Part shown: positions 16,973 to 24,802 of the stretch, piece by piece
Layout of the letters: each line of letters begins with the position of its first letter
Numbering within the stretch: position 1 is the first letter of the stretch
Assembly (NCBI GenBank): GCA_964400165.1
Contig: CAYNSX010000009.1
Span: 1 to 62,417 of the forward strand
DNA length: 62,417 nucleotides
Reading direction: 5' to 3'
From: CAYNSX01 sp964400165
GTDB lineage: Bacteria; Armatimonadota; Hebobacteria; CAYNSX01
Notes under the pieces: model-generated
Told to the model about the DNA's origin: nothing
The model's database searches: none
What the model saw: the letters and a program-made list of their open reading frames with translations, nothing else
Position numbers and translations under genes: made by a program

Positions 16973-17544
16973 TCCAGGAAGCTCCCAACCGGGGCGGCCA
17001 GCGAGAGGTTGATTTCGTACTCCATCACCTCCGTGCCCCCGAGTGTCTTGCGCCGGGTGAAGGACAGGTCGGGCATCTTCACCCACGGCTGGTCGGCCAG
17101 CGCCAGCATGTAATCGCCGACGCTGCGCTGCGTCAGCGCCACGCCGGCCACCGTAATCGTGTGGTCCTTGTCGCGGCGCTTCGAGGCAAACCGGGTCAGC
17201 CAGGCGTCGCCCGGGATCGCCTGCCCCAGGTCATGCGCCACCAGCAGCCAGGCGAACTCGCTGCTGTGCACGCGCTCCAGCAATTGCACGCGCGGCCGCA
17301 GATTCGTCAGCTGCGACTCGAGCGTGTAGTAGTGGTCGAGTTGCTGCCGCAATTCGGGGTTGTCCAGTTCGGCGTCGACCTCGGCGATGCGACCGCGCAG
17401 CATCAGCGCGTTCACCGTCATCGTGCCGAACATGGCGCCGACGCCGACGATCAGCCCGATCAGACTGTAAATCGTCACCCGGCGCATCCGCCGGCCGCGC
17501 ATCTTGCGCGCGCGCTGGTCGGCGATCAGGTTGATGTCAAACAT
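16969..17544 (-). CDS. pilN: Type IV pilus assembly protein PilN
   Basis: 191 residues beginning MFDINLIADQRARKMR, equivalent to the INLLP motif by which PilN docks on PilM, followed by one membrane helix (IYSLIGLIVGVGAMFGTM) and a periplasmic coiled coil plus small domain. Its ATG shares one base with the pilM TAA (TAATG). GGGAG lies upstream. Confidence 0.9.
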   Translation of the reverse strand: MFDINLIADQRARKMRGRRMRRVTIYSLIGLIVGVGAMFGTMTVNALMLRGRIAEVDAELDNPELRQQLDHYYTLESQLTNLRPRVQLLERVHSSEFAWLLVAHDLGQAIPGDAWLTRFASKRRDKDHTITVAGVALTQRSVGDYMLALADQPWVKMPDLSFTRRKTLGGTEVMEYEINLSLAAPVGSFLE

Positions 17545-18713
17545 TAGTGGGCTCCCTTCGCGCGGCGGCCGTGGCCGTTCGCCAGGAATTCACGGAGCGC
17601 CAGGCCCGTCACCGTCGCCCAGGTCGGCCCGTGACTGGCGAAGTACGCCGCTTCCTCGGAGTCGGGCTGCGTCCCCGCCGGCACGGCGAACAGCTGCGCC
17701 GTCTCGGTCGGCAGGTTCAGGGCGTGCTCGAAGTAGGCGGCGAGCCCCGGCAGCCGTGCCGTGCCGCCGTACAGGATGATGCGGCCGGCCGTCGGCGCCT
17801 CTTCGGGCGTCTCGGTCGCCGGCTGCTGGAAGTCGTAGTAGGCCAGAGATCGGCGCAATTCACGGGCCAATTCCTCCAGGAACGGCTCAATTGCCCGGCT
17901 GGCCTGCTGGGCGTCGGGGGACAGCAGCGACCGCTGCTCTTCCGACCGCACCACCTGCAGGCCGCTTTCCTTCAACTGCTGGGCCGCTTGGTCGTCGATC
18001 GACAGGGTCGAGGCGATGGCCTCCGTCAGGTGGTTGCCCGCCAGCGGCAGCGACCGGGTCAGGATGAAATCGTTGCCCCGCAGGATGGTGATGTCGGTCC
18101 ACGAGGCGCCAATGCCGACGAACGCCAGCAGCGGCTGCTCCCCGTGCCCGTTGCCGTTGTGATAGCCGTGCAGGTCCGCCAGCGCCCGCAAGGCCGCAAA
18201 CGGGTCGATTTCGACCGCGATCGCCTCCAGGCCGCAATGGTCGAGCACCAGCATCCGGTGGTTGACCATATCGCGCGGGCACGCCACGACCATCACTTCC
18301 GACTGCCCGCCGGCCTCGCCCGGGTTGACGACGGAGAATTCGGTCACCGCGTCTTCCACCGGGAAGGAGATGTAGTTGCGGATTTCCCAGCGGATGGTCT
18401 TGCGCAGTTGCGGCTCCGGCATCACCGGCAGTTGCAGCGTGCGCGCCACGACGCTCAACCCGGCGACGCCGCAGACGGCGTGTCCGGCGCGCAAATCGAG
18501 CGCGCGCAGCAATTCGTTCAGCGCCTGCGCAATCGGCAGCGGGTCGTCGATAATGCCGCCCTTCAGCGCGCTCCCCGGCGTCGGGGTCATGCCCGCGCGC
18601 TTCGGCGCCCAGCCGTCCCGCTGGCGCTCCATTTGCATCACCTTGATGGTGTGGGTTCCGATGTCGACACCGATGACATCGTTGCCCCATGGACCTTGAC
18701 GGAGAAAGTTCAC
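17544..18713 (-). CDS. pilM: Type IV pilus actin-like protein PilM
   Basis: 389 residues of actin-like ATPase fold: phosphate-1 loop VIGVDIGTHTIKVMQM, WEIRNYISFPVEDAVTEF, LLAFVGIGASWTDITI as the second phosphate loop, and ILYGGTARLPGL as the adenosine motif. PilM sits in the cytoplasm bound to the PilN tail. I chose GTG at 18713, which gives MNFLRQGPWG-like spacing and has GAGAGGGGGG upstream; an in-frame GTG at 18749 adds 12 residues. It is separated from the DUF4388 gene by about 100 bases, the largest gap in the early part of the locus. Confidence 0.93.
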   Translation of the reverse strand: MNFLRQGPWGNDVIGVDIGTHTIKVMQMERQRDGWAPKRAGMTPTPGSALKGGIIDDPLPIAQALNELLRALDLRAGHAVCGVAGLSVVARTLQLPVMPEPQLRKTIRWEIRNYISFPVEDAVTEFSVVNPGEAGGQSEVMVVACPRDMVNHRMLVLDHCGLEAIAVEIDPFAALRALADLHGYHNGNGHGEQPLLAFVGIGASWTDITILRGNDFILTRSLPLAGNHLTEAIASTLSIDDQAAQQLKESGLQVVRSEEQRSLLSPDAQQASRAIEPFLEELARELRRSLAYYDFQQPATETPEEAPTAGRIILYGGTARLPGLAAYFEHALNLPTETAQLFAVPAGTQPDSEEAAYFASHGPTWATVTGLALREFLANGHGRRAKGAH

Positions 18714-18814
18714 GCGTCCCCCCTCTCTCGCGCCGTCCGCACCGCGCACGCGTCGGTCGAGTGAGTTCGTACCGCTACGCTTCTTCCATAAAGGGTAGGC
18801 GGTATGCTATAGAT

Positions 18815-19474
18815 TTACCGCTCACTTTTCAAGGGCTGGATAAGCAACCGATCAACCGATTTCTCGCTTTGCCGCCCCCCGTCGCCATTCCCCACCGCCA
18901 CATGGATGGCGCCGGCCCCGGTCATCGGCGCCGCCGGGTCCTGGCAGCGTTCCACCACCCCCGAAGCCACCAACTCCGTCACCCCCATCAATGCCTTCAC
19001 CGGATCGACGCCGCTCAACTTCACGATCTGCACGATGCTGCGCTTGCCGTCCACCAGCCGCAGCAGTTCTTTCGGTCCGGGCGGCAGCGAGTCCATGCGC
19101 TCCGCGATGTCGGCCGCCGCAATGCGCAGCGGCACATTCGCGCCGATCGTGCGGTCGAGTTCCTGCCACTCGTCCATCCGCTTCATCGCTTCCAACAGCA
19201 GCGCGTCCGTCGACTGCTCGATCGTCCGCCGCACCTGCGCGCAGACCGCGTCGAATTCGAATTCCCCCATCGTGGCGCCGAGCAGCTGGAAGATGGCTTG
19301 TTCCGCGGTCGGCGTCCCCTTGACCACGGCGTGCACGACTTCGCCGTCCACCAGGTGGACGGTGCCGATGAAGTCGCCGCAGCGCACCTGCAGCGTCCCG
19401 CTCTTCCGCCCCAGATTCAGCATCTGGAGCAGTTCGGCGAAATTCAAGTCCGCCAGATCGCCGTGCAGGCCCAT
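18815..19474 (-). CDS. DUF4388 (PATAN-like) protein
   Basis: 219 residues. Residues 1-80 (GDLADLNFAELLQMLNLGRKSGTLQV, then VHLVDGEVVHA) match the DUF4388 domain, which is common in signalling proteins of gliding and twitching bacteria. The remainder is helical, with KELLRLVDGKRSIVQIVKLSG, a winged-helix-like segment. There is no catalytic motif. The ATG shares a base with the stop of the MglA-like gene (TAATG), so the two are probably co-translated and may act together in pilus polarity. The exact role is inferred. Confidence 0.75.
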   Translation of the reverse strand: MGLHGDLADLNFAELLQMLNLGRKSGTLQVRCGDFIGTVHLVDGEVVHAVVKGTPTAEQAIFQLLGATMGEFEFDAVCAQVRRTIEQSTDALLLEAMKRMDEWQELDRTIGANVPLRIAAADIAERMDSLPPGPKELLRLVDGKRSIVQIVKLSGVDPVKALMGVTELVASGVVERCQDPAAPMTGAGAIHVAVGNGDGGRQSEKSVDRLLIQPLKSER

Positions 19475-20073
19475 TATTCGGTCCGCCCGTGCTTGTGCCG
19501 CAGGTTGGCCAGCACCCGCTCGCTGATGCAATTCAGCGTGTCGAGCACGCCGTCGCCGTTGACCGCGACCGTTTCGAAACTCGGCACTTCATATTCGTTC
19601 AGCAGGAATTGCAGATATTCGGTCGGCGCCACGCCATCCAGATCGCGCTTATTGAACTGGATGACGAACGGCACCTGCGCCAGCGAAGTCCCGTAGGTCG
19701 CCAGGTTTTCCTGCAAGTTGCGAAAACTTTGCACCGTCTCGTGCAATTTGTCCCACTGGCTGTCGCAAACGAACACGACACCGTCCACGCCGCGCAGCAC
19801 CAGCCGCCGCGTCGCGTTGTAATTCTGCTGCCCAGGCACCGTGTACAACTGAAACTTGGTCGTGAAGCCGTGCACGCGCGGCGCATCAATTGGCAGGAAG
19901 TCGAAGAACAGCGTGCGTTCGCCCGGCGTCGCCAGCGAAATCAGGTTGCCCTTCTGGTCCGTCGCCACCATGTCGTGGATCTGCTTCAAGTTCGTCGTCT
20001 TACCCCCGAGCCCGGGGCCGTAATAGACGATCTTGCAGCCGATCTCTTTCAGCGTGTAATTGATCGCCGCCAT
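19474..20073 (-). CDS. MglA-like small Ras-type GTPase
   Basis: 199 residues. The N-terminus INYTLKEIGCKIVYYGPGLGGKTTN follows the MglA/gliding GTPase pattern, with the P-loop at 19-28. TVPGQQNY replaces the usual switch II DxxG, as in MglA, and FNKRDL supplies the guanine-binding NKxD. MglA homologs set the pole at which type IV pili or gliding motors act. No MglB (roadblock) gene is next to it; a DUF4388 protein occupies that place. It is upstream of pilM in the same operon. Confidence 0.9.
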   Translation of the reverse strand: MAAINYTLKEIGCKIVYYGPGLGGKTTNLKQIHDMVATDQKGNLISLATPGERTLFFDFLPIDAPRVHGFTTKFQLYTVPGQQNYNATRRLVLRGVDGVVFVCDSQWDKLHETVQSFRNLQENLATYGTSLAQVPFVIQFNKRDLDGVAPTEYLQFLLNEYEVPSFETVAVNGDGVLDTLNCISERVLANLRHKHGRTE

Positions 20074-20083
20074 CGTGCGCCCC

Positions 20084-21097
20084 TTAGCCCCGCGGCGCCG
20101 GCGCCGTCACGGCCACCGGCGCGGTGGCCACGCGCAGGGTCCCGTTGGTCGGCGCGAAGAGCGGGGTCGTCGTCTCGAGTTCCATCTTCGACCACGGCAG
20201 CGGCGCGCGGCGGCCGAGCGCGAACAACTCGCCCGGCAACTGCGGCACCACCACCGACATCGGCACCAGCAAATCCGTCACCGCGTGTCCGTTGCGTCCC
20301 ACCGCCGGCACCGCGACCAGGCCGTGCGGCAAGTACGGTTGCAAGTCGGACAGCGGGATGCGCAACTCGCCTTCGCGCATCTCCGGCCACAGCACCGCCA
20401 GCGGGATGCGCACGACTTCCGTCTCGGCGCGCGTGCCGTGCGGGTCGTTCACCCAGTCCGGGGGCAACTGCTTCAGCAGCGCTGCCGCCGGCACTTCAAT
20501 CGGTCGCTCTGCATATTCCTCCGGCAGTGGCGGCGGAACGAGCGGCGAGACCAACTCGGCCGCCGGCGCAATCTCCGGCGTCGCCGGCTTGAACGCCTCT
20601 GCCTGCGGCGACGCTGCCGCATCCGTCGTCAGAAATCGGAAGGACACCCGCTCCAGCCGCGCCGCGGGCGCCGAACGCCCCACCCCTGCCGAAGCGGCCC
20701 GCGCCGCGGTCCGCACCACGACCTCCGGACCGGCGCCGTCGAGCGCCAGCAGGATTTCCTTCGTCGCCAGCCCCGCCGCCAGCGCAAACACCGCCAGCAG
20801 CCCGCGCAGTTCCAAGCCGCCCGGATTGCCGCCGTGCATCTGGGCAACGCCCCACGACATCCCCAGCCGCAGCGCCACCATCGCGCCGAACACCATCACC
20901 ATCTGGGAGAGCCGCAGCGAGCGCGACGCCAGCGCCACGCCGACGACATACAGCCCCGCCTCGGCCGCCCAGGCCAATTCATTGGAGACCTGCAGCGCCC
21001 CCGGCAGCGCGCCGTACAACTGGTGCGCCAGCCCGACGCCCAAGGCGACGAGCACGGCGCCCATAAACAAGGGAAGGATTAGTCGCTGTCCCGCCAT
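20084..21097 (-). CDS. Membrane protein of unknown function, first gene of the pilus locus
   Basis: 337 residues. The first 120 hold three or four membrane helices (LILPLFMGAVLVALGVGL, GLYVVGVALAS, MVMVFGAMVALRLGM, LRGLLAVFALAAGLA). A Pro/Ala linker follows, then three imperfect repeats built on a VxIPLxxLxPxLP pattern: EVPAAALLKQLPPDWV, VRIPLAVLWPEMREGELRIP and LLVPMSVVVPQLPGELFAL. I do not recognise a family. The start at 21097 was chosen because the membrane helix begins at once and the next gene follows ten bases after its stop. Operon position suggests a membrane partner of the GTPase or of PilM. Confidence 0.7.
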   Translation of the reverse strand: MAGQRLILPLFMGAVLVALGVGLAHQLYGALPGALQVSNELAWAAEAGLYVVGVALASRSLRLSQMVMVFGAMVALRLGMSWGVAQMHGGNPGGLELRGLLAVFALAAGLATKEILLALDGAGPEVVVRTAARAASAGVGRSAPAARLERVSFRFLTTDAAASPQAEAFKPATPEIAPAAELVSPLVPPPLPEEYAERPIEVPAAALLKQLPPDWVNDPHGTRAETEVVRIPLAVLWPEMREGELRIPLSDLQPYLPHGLVAVPAVGRNGHAVTDLLVPMSVVVPQLPGELFALGRRAPLPWSKMELETTTPLFAPTNGTLRVATAPVAVTAPAPRG

Positions 21098-21420
21098 CGC
21101 GTTTGCGCCCTCGTGCCTCCGATTAGTGCCGACCGGCTGCGCCTCCGCCCCAAGGGCACTCACGCGCCTCTGTGGCGGCCTGGCAATCCGGCTTGACGGT
21201 CGGACCCATGGCTTTGCGTCCCCACATTGCTGCGGGTTTGCCTTTCTCTACAGGCTTCCGTGCGCATCGCGTCGTTTTGCAAGCGATCGGCCGAGCGACT
21301 GCACGCGATGGTCTATTCCACACCCGCACTACCCCCCACCATGTGCGGAATCGCCCCCCGCCTGTGCGGATTCGGCCCAAAACAGGTGGCATGGGGGAGA
21401 GAACAACAAAGTCCACAGGG

Positions 21421-21535
21421 CGGCAGGCATCTTGCCTGCCTCGGAGATGCGGCTTGCTGCAATCAGGATGCCGGTTGTCCCCTCTCCCAAACTGGGAGAG
21501 GGGTACGCGAAGCGGGGGTGAGGGGAATTCGAATC
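21421..21535. repeat. Palindromic repeats upstream of the DUF559 gene
   Basis: The gene-free stretch 21098-21555 holds a GGCAGGCATCTTGCCTGCC palindrome at about 21422-21440 and a CCCCTCTCCCAAACTGGGAGAGGGG element at about 21479-21503 with the tail CGAAGCGGGGGTGAGGGG. Nothing else recognisable lies in it apart from the pilus-locus promoter, which I could not pin down. Confidence 0.75.
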
Positions 21536-21555
21536 CGCACCGGATCCCGTGCTTC

Positions 21556-21942
21556 ATGGGACGCCGATCCGAAATCACTCGTCCATTGCGGCGAAATCAG
21601 ACTCCCGAAGAGCGCGAATTATGGGAGTTCCTGCGAGGAGAACGACTCAACGGGTTGCGGTTCCGGCGCCAACATCCGATTGGGCCGTTCGTCGTGGACT
21701 TCTACTGCCGCGCCGCGCGGCTCGTCGTAGAACTCGAAGGCGCTGTCCATTTGCCGACCGACCAACAAGATGCCGATCACGAGCGCCGGGAATACTTGCG
21801 AGCGCGTGGATTGCGTGTGCTCCGCTCCATGAATCAGAGTGTGAAAGGGAGGCCGCTCTGGGTGCGAGCGATGATTCGCCACGCGGCTTTGCAGGCGATG
21901 CCCGGTCTCCCCTCTCCCGGCCTGCGGCCACCCTCTCCCTAG
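21556..21942 (+). CDS. DUF559 / very-short-patch-repair-like endonuclease domain protein
   Basis: 128 residues. TPEERELWEFLRGERLNGLRF, then FRRQHPIGPFVVDFYC and LVVELEGAVH, is the DUF559 signature (PD-(D/E)xK fold: Asp in VVDFYC and Glu in VELEG), followed by ERREYLRARGLRVLR. The family resembles Vsr nicking endonucleases. The last roughly 18 residues are encoded by a palindromic repeat and the stop codon lies inside its stem, so the natural C-terminus was probably replaced. It stands alone among repeats, convergent with the gene at 22316. Confidence 0.8.
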   Translation: MGRRSEITRPLRRNQTPEERELWEFLRGERLNGLRFRRQHPIGPFVVDFYCRAARLVVELEGAVHLPTDQQDADHERREYLRARGLRVLRSMNQSVKGRPLWVRAMIRHAALQAMPGLPSPGLRPPSP

Positions 21943-22315
21943 AAGGGAGAGGGACTACCGGCATCCGGATCGCGTGCGCGGCCTCACCCCCAGCCCCCTC
22001 TTCTGTCAGGAGAGGGGAAACGCGATGGTCGGGTAGCCCCGGCGTGCCGGGGCCAGAATCGGTGACGATCAAACAATCACCGCAACAAGGGCAGGATGGC
22101 AGGAGACACGGGGGGCAGATCCTTGACCTGCCAGAGTCACCGGCGATTTTGCAGTTCGCCTCCGGGTCCGGGGATGACATCCCCGGACTCACCGTGGACG
22201 CCCGATGAATCGGGCTCGTACAAAGGGGGGCAGGCAAGTCGCCTGCCCTCGGCCACGCGGGCCAGAGGCCCGCGCTACCCTCTTGGGGTAGCCCCGGCGT
22301 CTCGCCGGGGGGGAG
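21908..22315. repeat. Dense palindromic repeat cluster after the DUF559 gene
   Basis: Gene-free stretch 21943-22315. It contains CCCTCTCCC elements at about 21908-21953 and 21985-22019, GTAGCCCCGGCGT palindromes at about 22037 and 22286-22310, and a GGGCAGGC / GCCTGCCC palindrome at about 22229-22250. Several repeat families are interleaved. I see no gene. Confidence 0.75.
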
Positions 22316-22696
22316 TCAATCGATGTAACTGAAATCCAGCGGGTCGGCGGGGCCTTTCGCGGTGCGCCCCAAAATCAGGATGCCGAGTTCGGCGACGCCG
22401 TCCACCTTCGGTTCCAGCAGCCGGGCGTGCGCGTAGATGTGCCCGTCGCGCAGTTCATCCTGGCGGTGGATGTGGATGTGATAGCGCCCCAGCGCCAGCG
22501 CCGGTTTCACCTCCAATACCGCCCCGAGCGGCGCCTGATCTTGCGGCAGCGGGTCGCGCACGAACCCGATGGCGCCCTCGAATTCGCGGGCGTCCTTCGC
22601 TGCATCCGCAGTCAGGTCGAGCACCAAGTGCCCGCCCCGGCGCAGATAGTCGCGGAAATAGCGGCGCGCAACGGGCTCGGTCGGCAGTTCCGGCAT
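22316..22696 (-). CDS. Hypothetical protein, probably a discrete beta-rich domain
   Basis: 126 residues, starting MPELPTEPVARRYFRDYLRRGG; a hydrophilic beta-rich sequence with GRYHIHIHRQDELRDGHIYAHA and AELGILILGR. I do not recognise the family. The ATG lies 11 bases after the stop of the secreted repeat protein gene, so the two are probably co-transcribed. An earlier in-frame reading would overlap that gene without a good ribosome site. Confidence 0.5.
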   Translation of the reverse strand: MPELPTEPVARRYFRDYLRRGGHLVLDLTADAAKDAREFEGAIGFVRDPLPQDQAPLGAVLEVKPALALGRYHIHIHRQDELRDGHIYAHARLLEPKVDGVAELGILILGRTAKGPADPLDFSYID

Positions 22697-22707
22697 CAGC
22701 CGGTAAT

Positions 22708-24699
22708 CTACCCCCCGCTCCGCTCCTCGTCGAGGCCGGCGCCGACCTCGCGCCGCGGCCCGGCGCTCCCGCTGTGGCGCCACGCTTTGTTGTTGCCGAC
22801 ATCGGGGACGCCCGCCGGATAGGTGTCCGTCCCGCCCTGGTCGAGGAAGACGCCGATGGTGCGGCTGCTGTGCCGGAAGTTCGCTTCCTTCAACTCCGAG
22901 GCGTGGCTCGCCGAGCCGAGCGTCGTTCCGGAGGACTGATAAGTGTCGGCGCCGCTGACCTCCCAGAAGTAGCCCGCCCCGTTCGCGTTGCCGGCGCCGA
23001 GCGACAGGTTCGGCGCCTTATAGATGTCGTTGCCCGCCGCGTTAAAGAGGAAGCCGGACGAGAAGTCGTGCCCCGCCCCCTGCGCCATATTCATCGTCGC
23101 CTCGATGGTGTCGTCGCCCTCGCCCGCGTCAAAGAGGACGCCGACGGCAAAGTGCGCGCACGCCCCTTGCACATACCAAATGCCGTGATAGGAGTCCTTG
23201 CCCTTCAGGTCGGCGAGGATGCCGACGCCGTACCAATAGCCGCCGCCCTGGCCGAAGACGCCGCATGAATAGAAGTCGTCGCCGGTCCCGTCCACCAGCA
23301 CGCCGATGCCGCCCGCCAGCGAGTGCCCGTCGCTGAAGTCAGCCCGCAGGCCGAACCCGAAGCCCTGGCTCAACGACCCGTTGTGCTGGTCGCTCTGCGC
23401 GGACGGGAACTTGATGTCGGTGTCGTTCGCCACATAGCGGTCGTTGCCCAAGTGGTCAACGAGAAACCCGACGCCGAGCGTGAACCCGAACCCCTGCCCG
23501 AGTTGGTAGACGCTGTAGGTGTCGCTGCCGTCCTTGTCCCACAGCAGCCCGAGCCCGAACGAACCCGCCCCCTGCCCGTGCTCGACCAGCGAATAGCGGT
23601 CGTTGCCCGCGGTGTCGAGCAGCGCGCCGACGCCGCCGGACCCCGAGCCCTGCGAGTTCTTCTGCGCGGTGTATTCGTCGTTCCCCTCGTCATCGATGAG
23701 GAAGCCATAACCGAGCCGCGCGGCGCCGAAAGTCGGGCGCTTGGCGTCGGCGGCGGCGTATTTGTCGTTCCCGCCGAGGTCGATCAGGATGCCGACGGGG
23801 TGCTGCGGACCGTCTGCGCCGCCGCCGGCGGTGTACTTATCATCGCCGTTCGCATCAATGATGAGGAAGGCGCCGGCGTCCGGCGTGTGGTCGTTCGCTC
23901 CCGGCCCCGACAGCACAATCGAACCGAGCGGCGTTTCGATCGACACGCTCTTCGTCAGTTCCGGCCGGGCGGTGTGCAGCATCGGCAGCGCCTGGTCGAG
24001 CGCATCGGCTAGGTCCTGCGCGCCGGCATAGAGGTACGCGAAATCGAGCGTGTCGAGCACCTGCTGCAATTCGGGCTTCACCGTGTCGCCGACATAGTCA
24101 TCCGGAAATCCGGCAAGCAGTTTGTCGGCGTTGGGCAACCGGCGCACCGGCGCCAGCGCCTGGTCGTACCATGTCAGCGAGAGCAGCGTGCCGTAGATGA
24201 TGAGCGCCACCGGCTTGGCGATCGACAGCGGCACGGCCGCCGTCTTCTGCTGCAGCGCATCTTTCTCCGCGGCCGTGGGCGCCTTGCCGCACTCCGTGCG
24301 CAGCGCGAGCAGCGCCCCGTACAGCGGGTCGCCGGTCGCCATCTGCTTCTTGGCGTCGTCGAGCGGCTGCTCGAGCCACGCCCGCCGCGAGCCGTGCGTC
24401 GTCAGCAGCGACATCGCCGAAATCTGCCGCACGAGTGTCGTGCGCTCCAGGGCGCCGTGAGCGACCGCGTCCGACAGCGCCGGGATGCGCCAGGGGTCGT
24501 GCTGCATCGTCCAGTAGAGCGGCAGCGCATAGTCGTCGCCGCCGTAAAGGCGCATATAGTCGAGGTCCACCGCCAGGTCGGCGCGCGTCAGGCCCGCCGC
24601 CGCCGCGGCGCGGTCGAACCCGCTGGTGTCCTCATACGGCGTCTGCGCCGCCACCACCGACATCACCGACACGAGCAGCACCCACCGGAACCGGCGCAT
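22708..24699 (-). CDS. Exported protein with about twelve DxxGxDxY repeats
   Basis: 663 residues with signal peptide (FRWVLLVSVMSVVAA). Residues 25-250 are an alpha-helical region. About 280-630 hold some twelve 24-35-residue repeats, each ending in a DxxGNDxY-type turn (ANGDDKY 283-289, LGGNDKY 308-314, DEGNDEY, TAGNDRY, KDGSDTY, HLGNDRY and so on) with GQGxG and GxGxLxD strands between. The pattern resembles calcium-binding RTX-like or beta-roll repeats, without the exact RTX nonapeptide. GGAGGG six bases before ATG 24699 fixes the start; the open frame extends further upstream without signal or coding character. Probably a cell-surface or periplasmic protein, divergent from the next gene. 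Confidence 0.75.
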   Translation of the reverse strand: MRRFRWVLLVSVMSVVAAQTPYEDTSGFDRAAAAAGLTRADLAVDLDYMRLYGGDDYALPLYWTMQHDPWRIPALSDAVAHGALERTTLVRQISAMSLLTTHGSRRAWLEQPLDDAKKQMATGDPLYGALLALRTECGKAPTAAEKDALQQKTAAVPLSIAKPVALIIYGTLLSLTWYDQALAPVRRLPNADKLLAGFPDDYVGDTVKPELQQVLDTLDFAYLYAGAQDLADALDQALPMLHTARPELTKSVSIETPLGSIVLSGPGANDHTPDAGAFLIIDANGDDKYTAGGGADGPQHPVGILIDLGGNDKYAAADAKRPTFGAARLGYGFLIDDEGNDEYTAQKNSQGSGSGGVGALLDTAGNDRYSLVEHGQGAGSFGLGLLWDKDGSDTYSVYQLGQGFGFTLGVGFLVDHLGNDRYVANDTDIKFPSAQSDQHNGSLSQGFGFGLRADFSDGHSLAGGIGVLVDGTGDDFYSCGVFGQGGGYWYGVGILADLKGKDSYHGIWYVQGACAHFAVGVLFDAGEGDDTIEATMNMAQGAGHDFSSGFLFNAAGNDIYKAPNLSLGAGNANGAGYFWEVSGADTYQSSGTTLGSASHASELKEANFRHSSRTIGVFLDQGGTDTYPAGVPDVGNNKAWRHSGSAGPRREVGAGLDEERSGG

Positions 24700-24802
24700 T
24701 GGCAGCCCTCCGCTGCGTCCTTCGGCGCGCACGACGGGCAATCCTGTGGAGAGCGGCGCGATGGCGCGGCGGCGCGCGGTGCGGTAGATTGACAGCGTCG
24801 CC

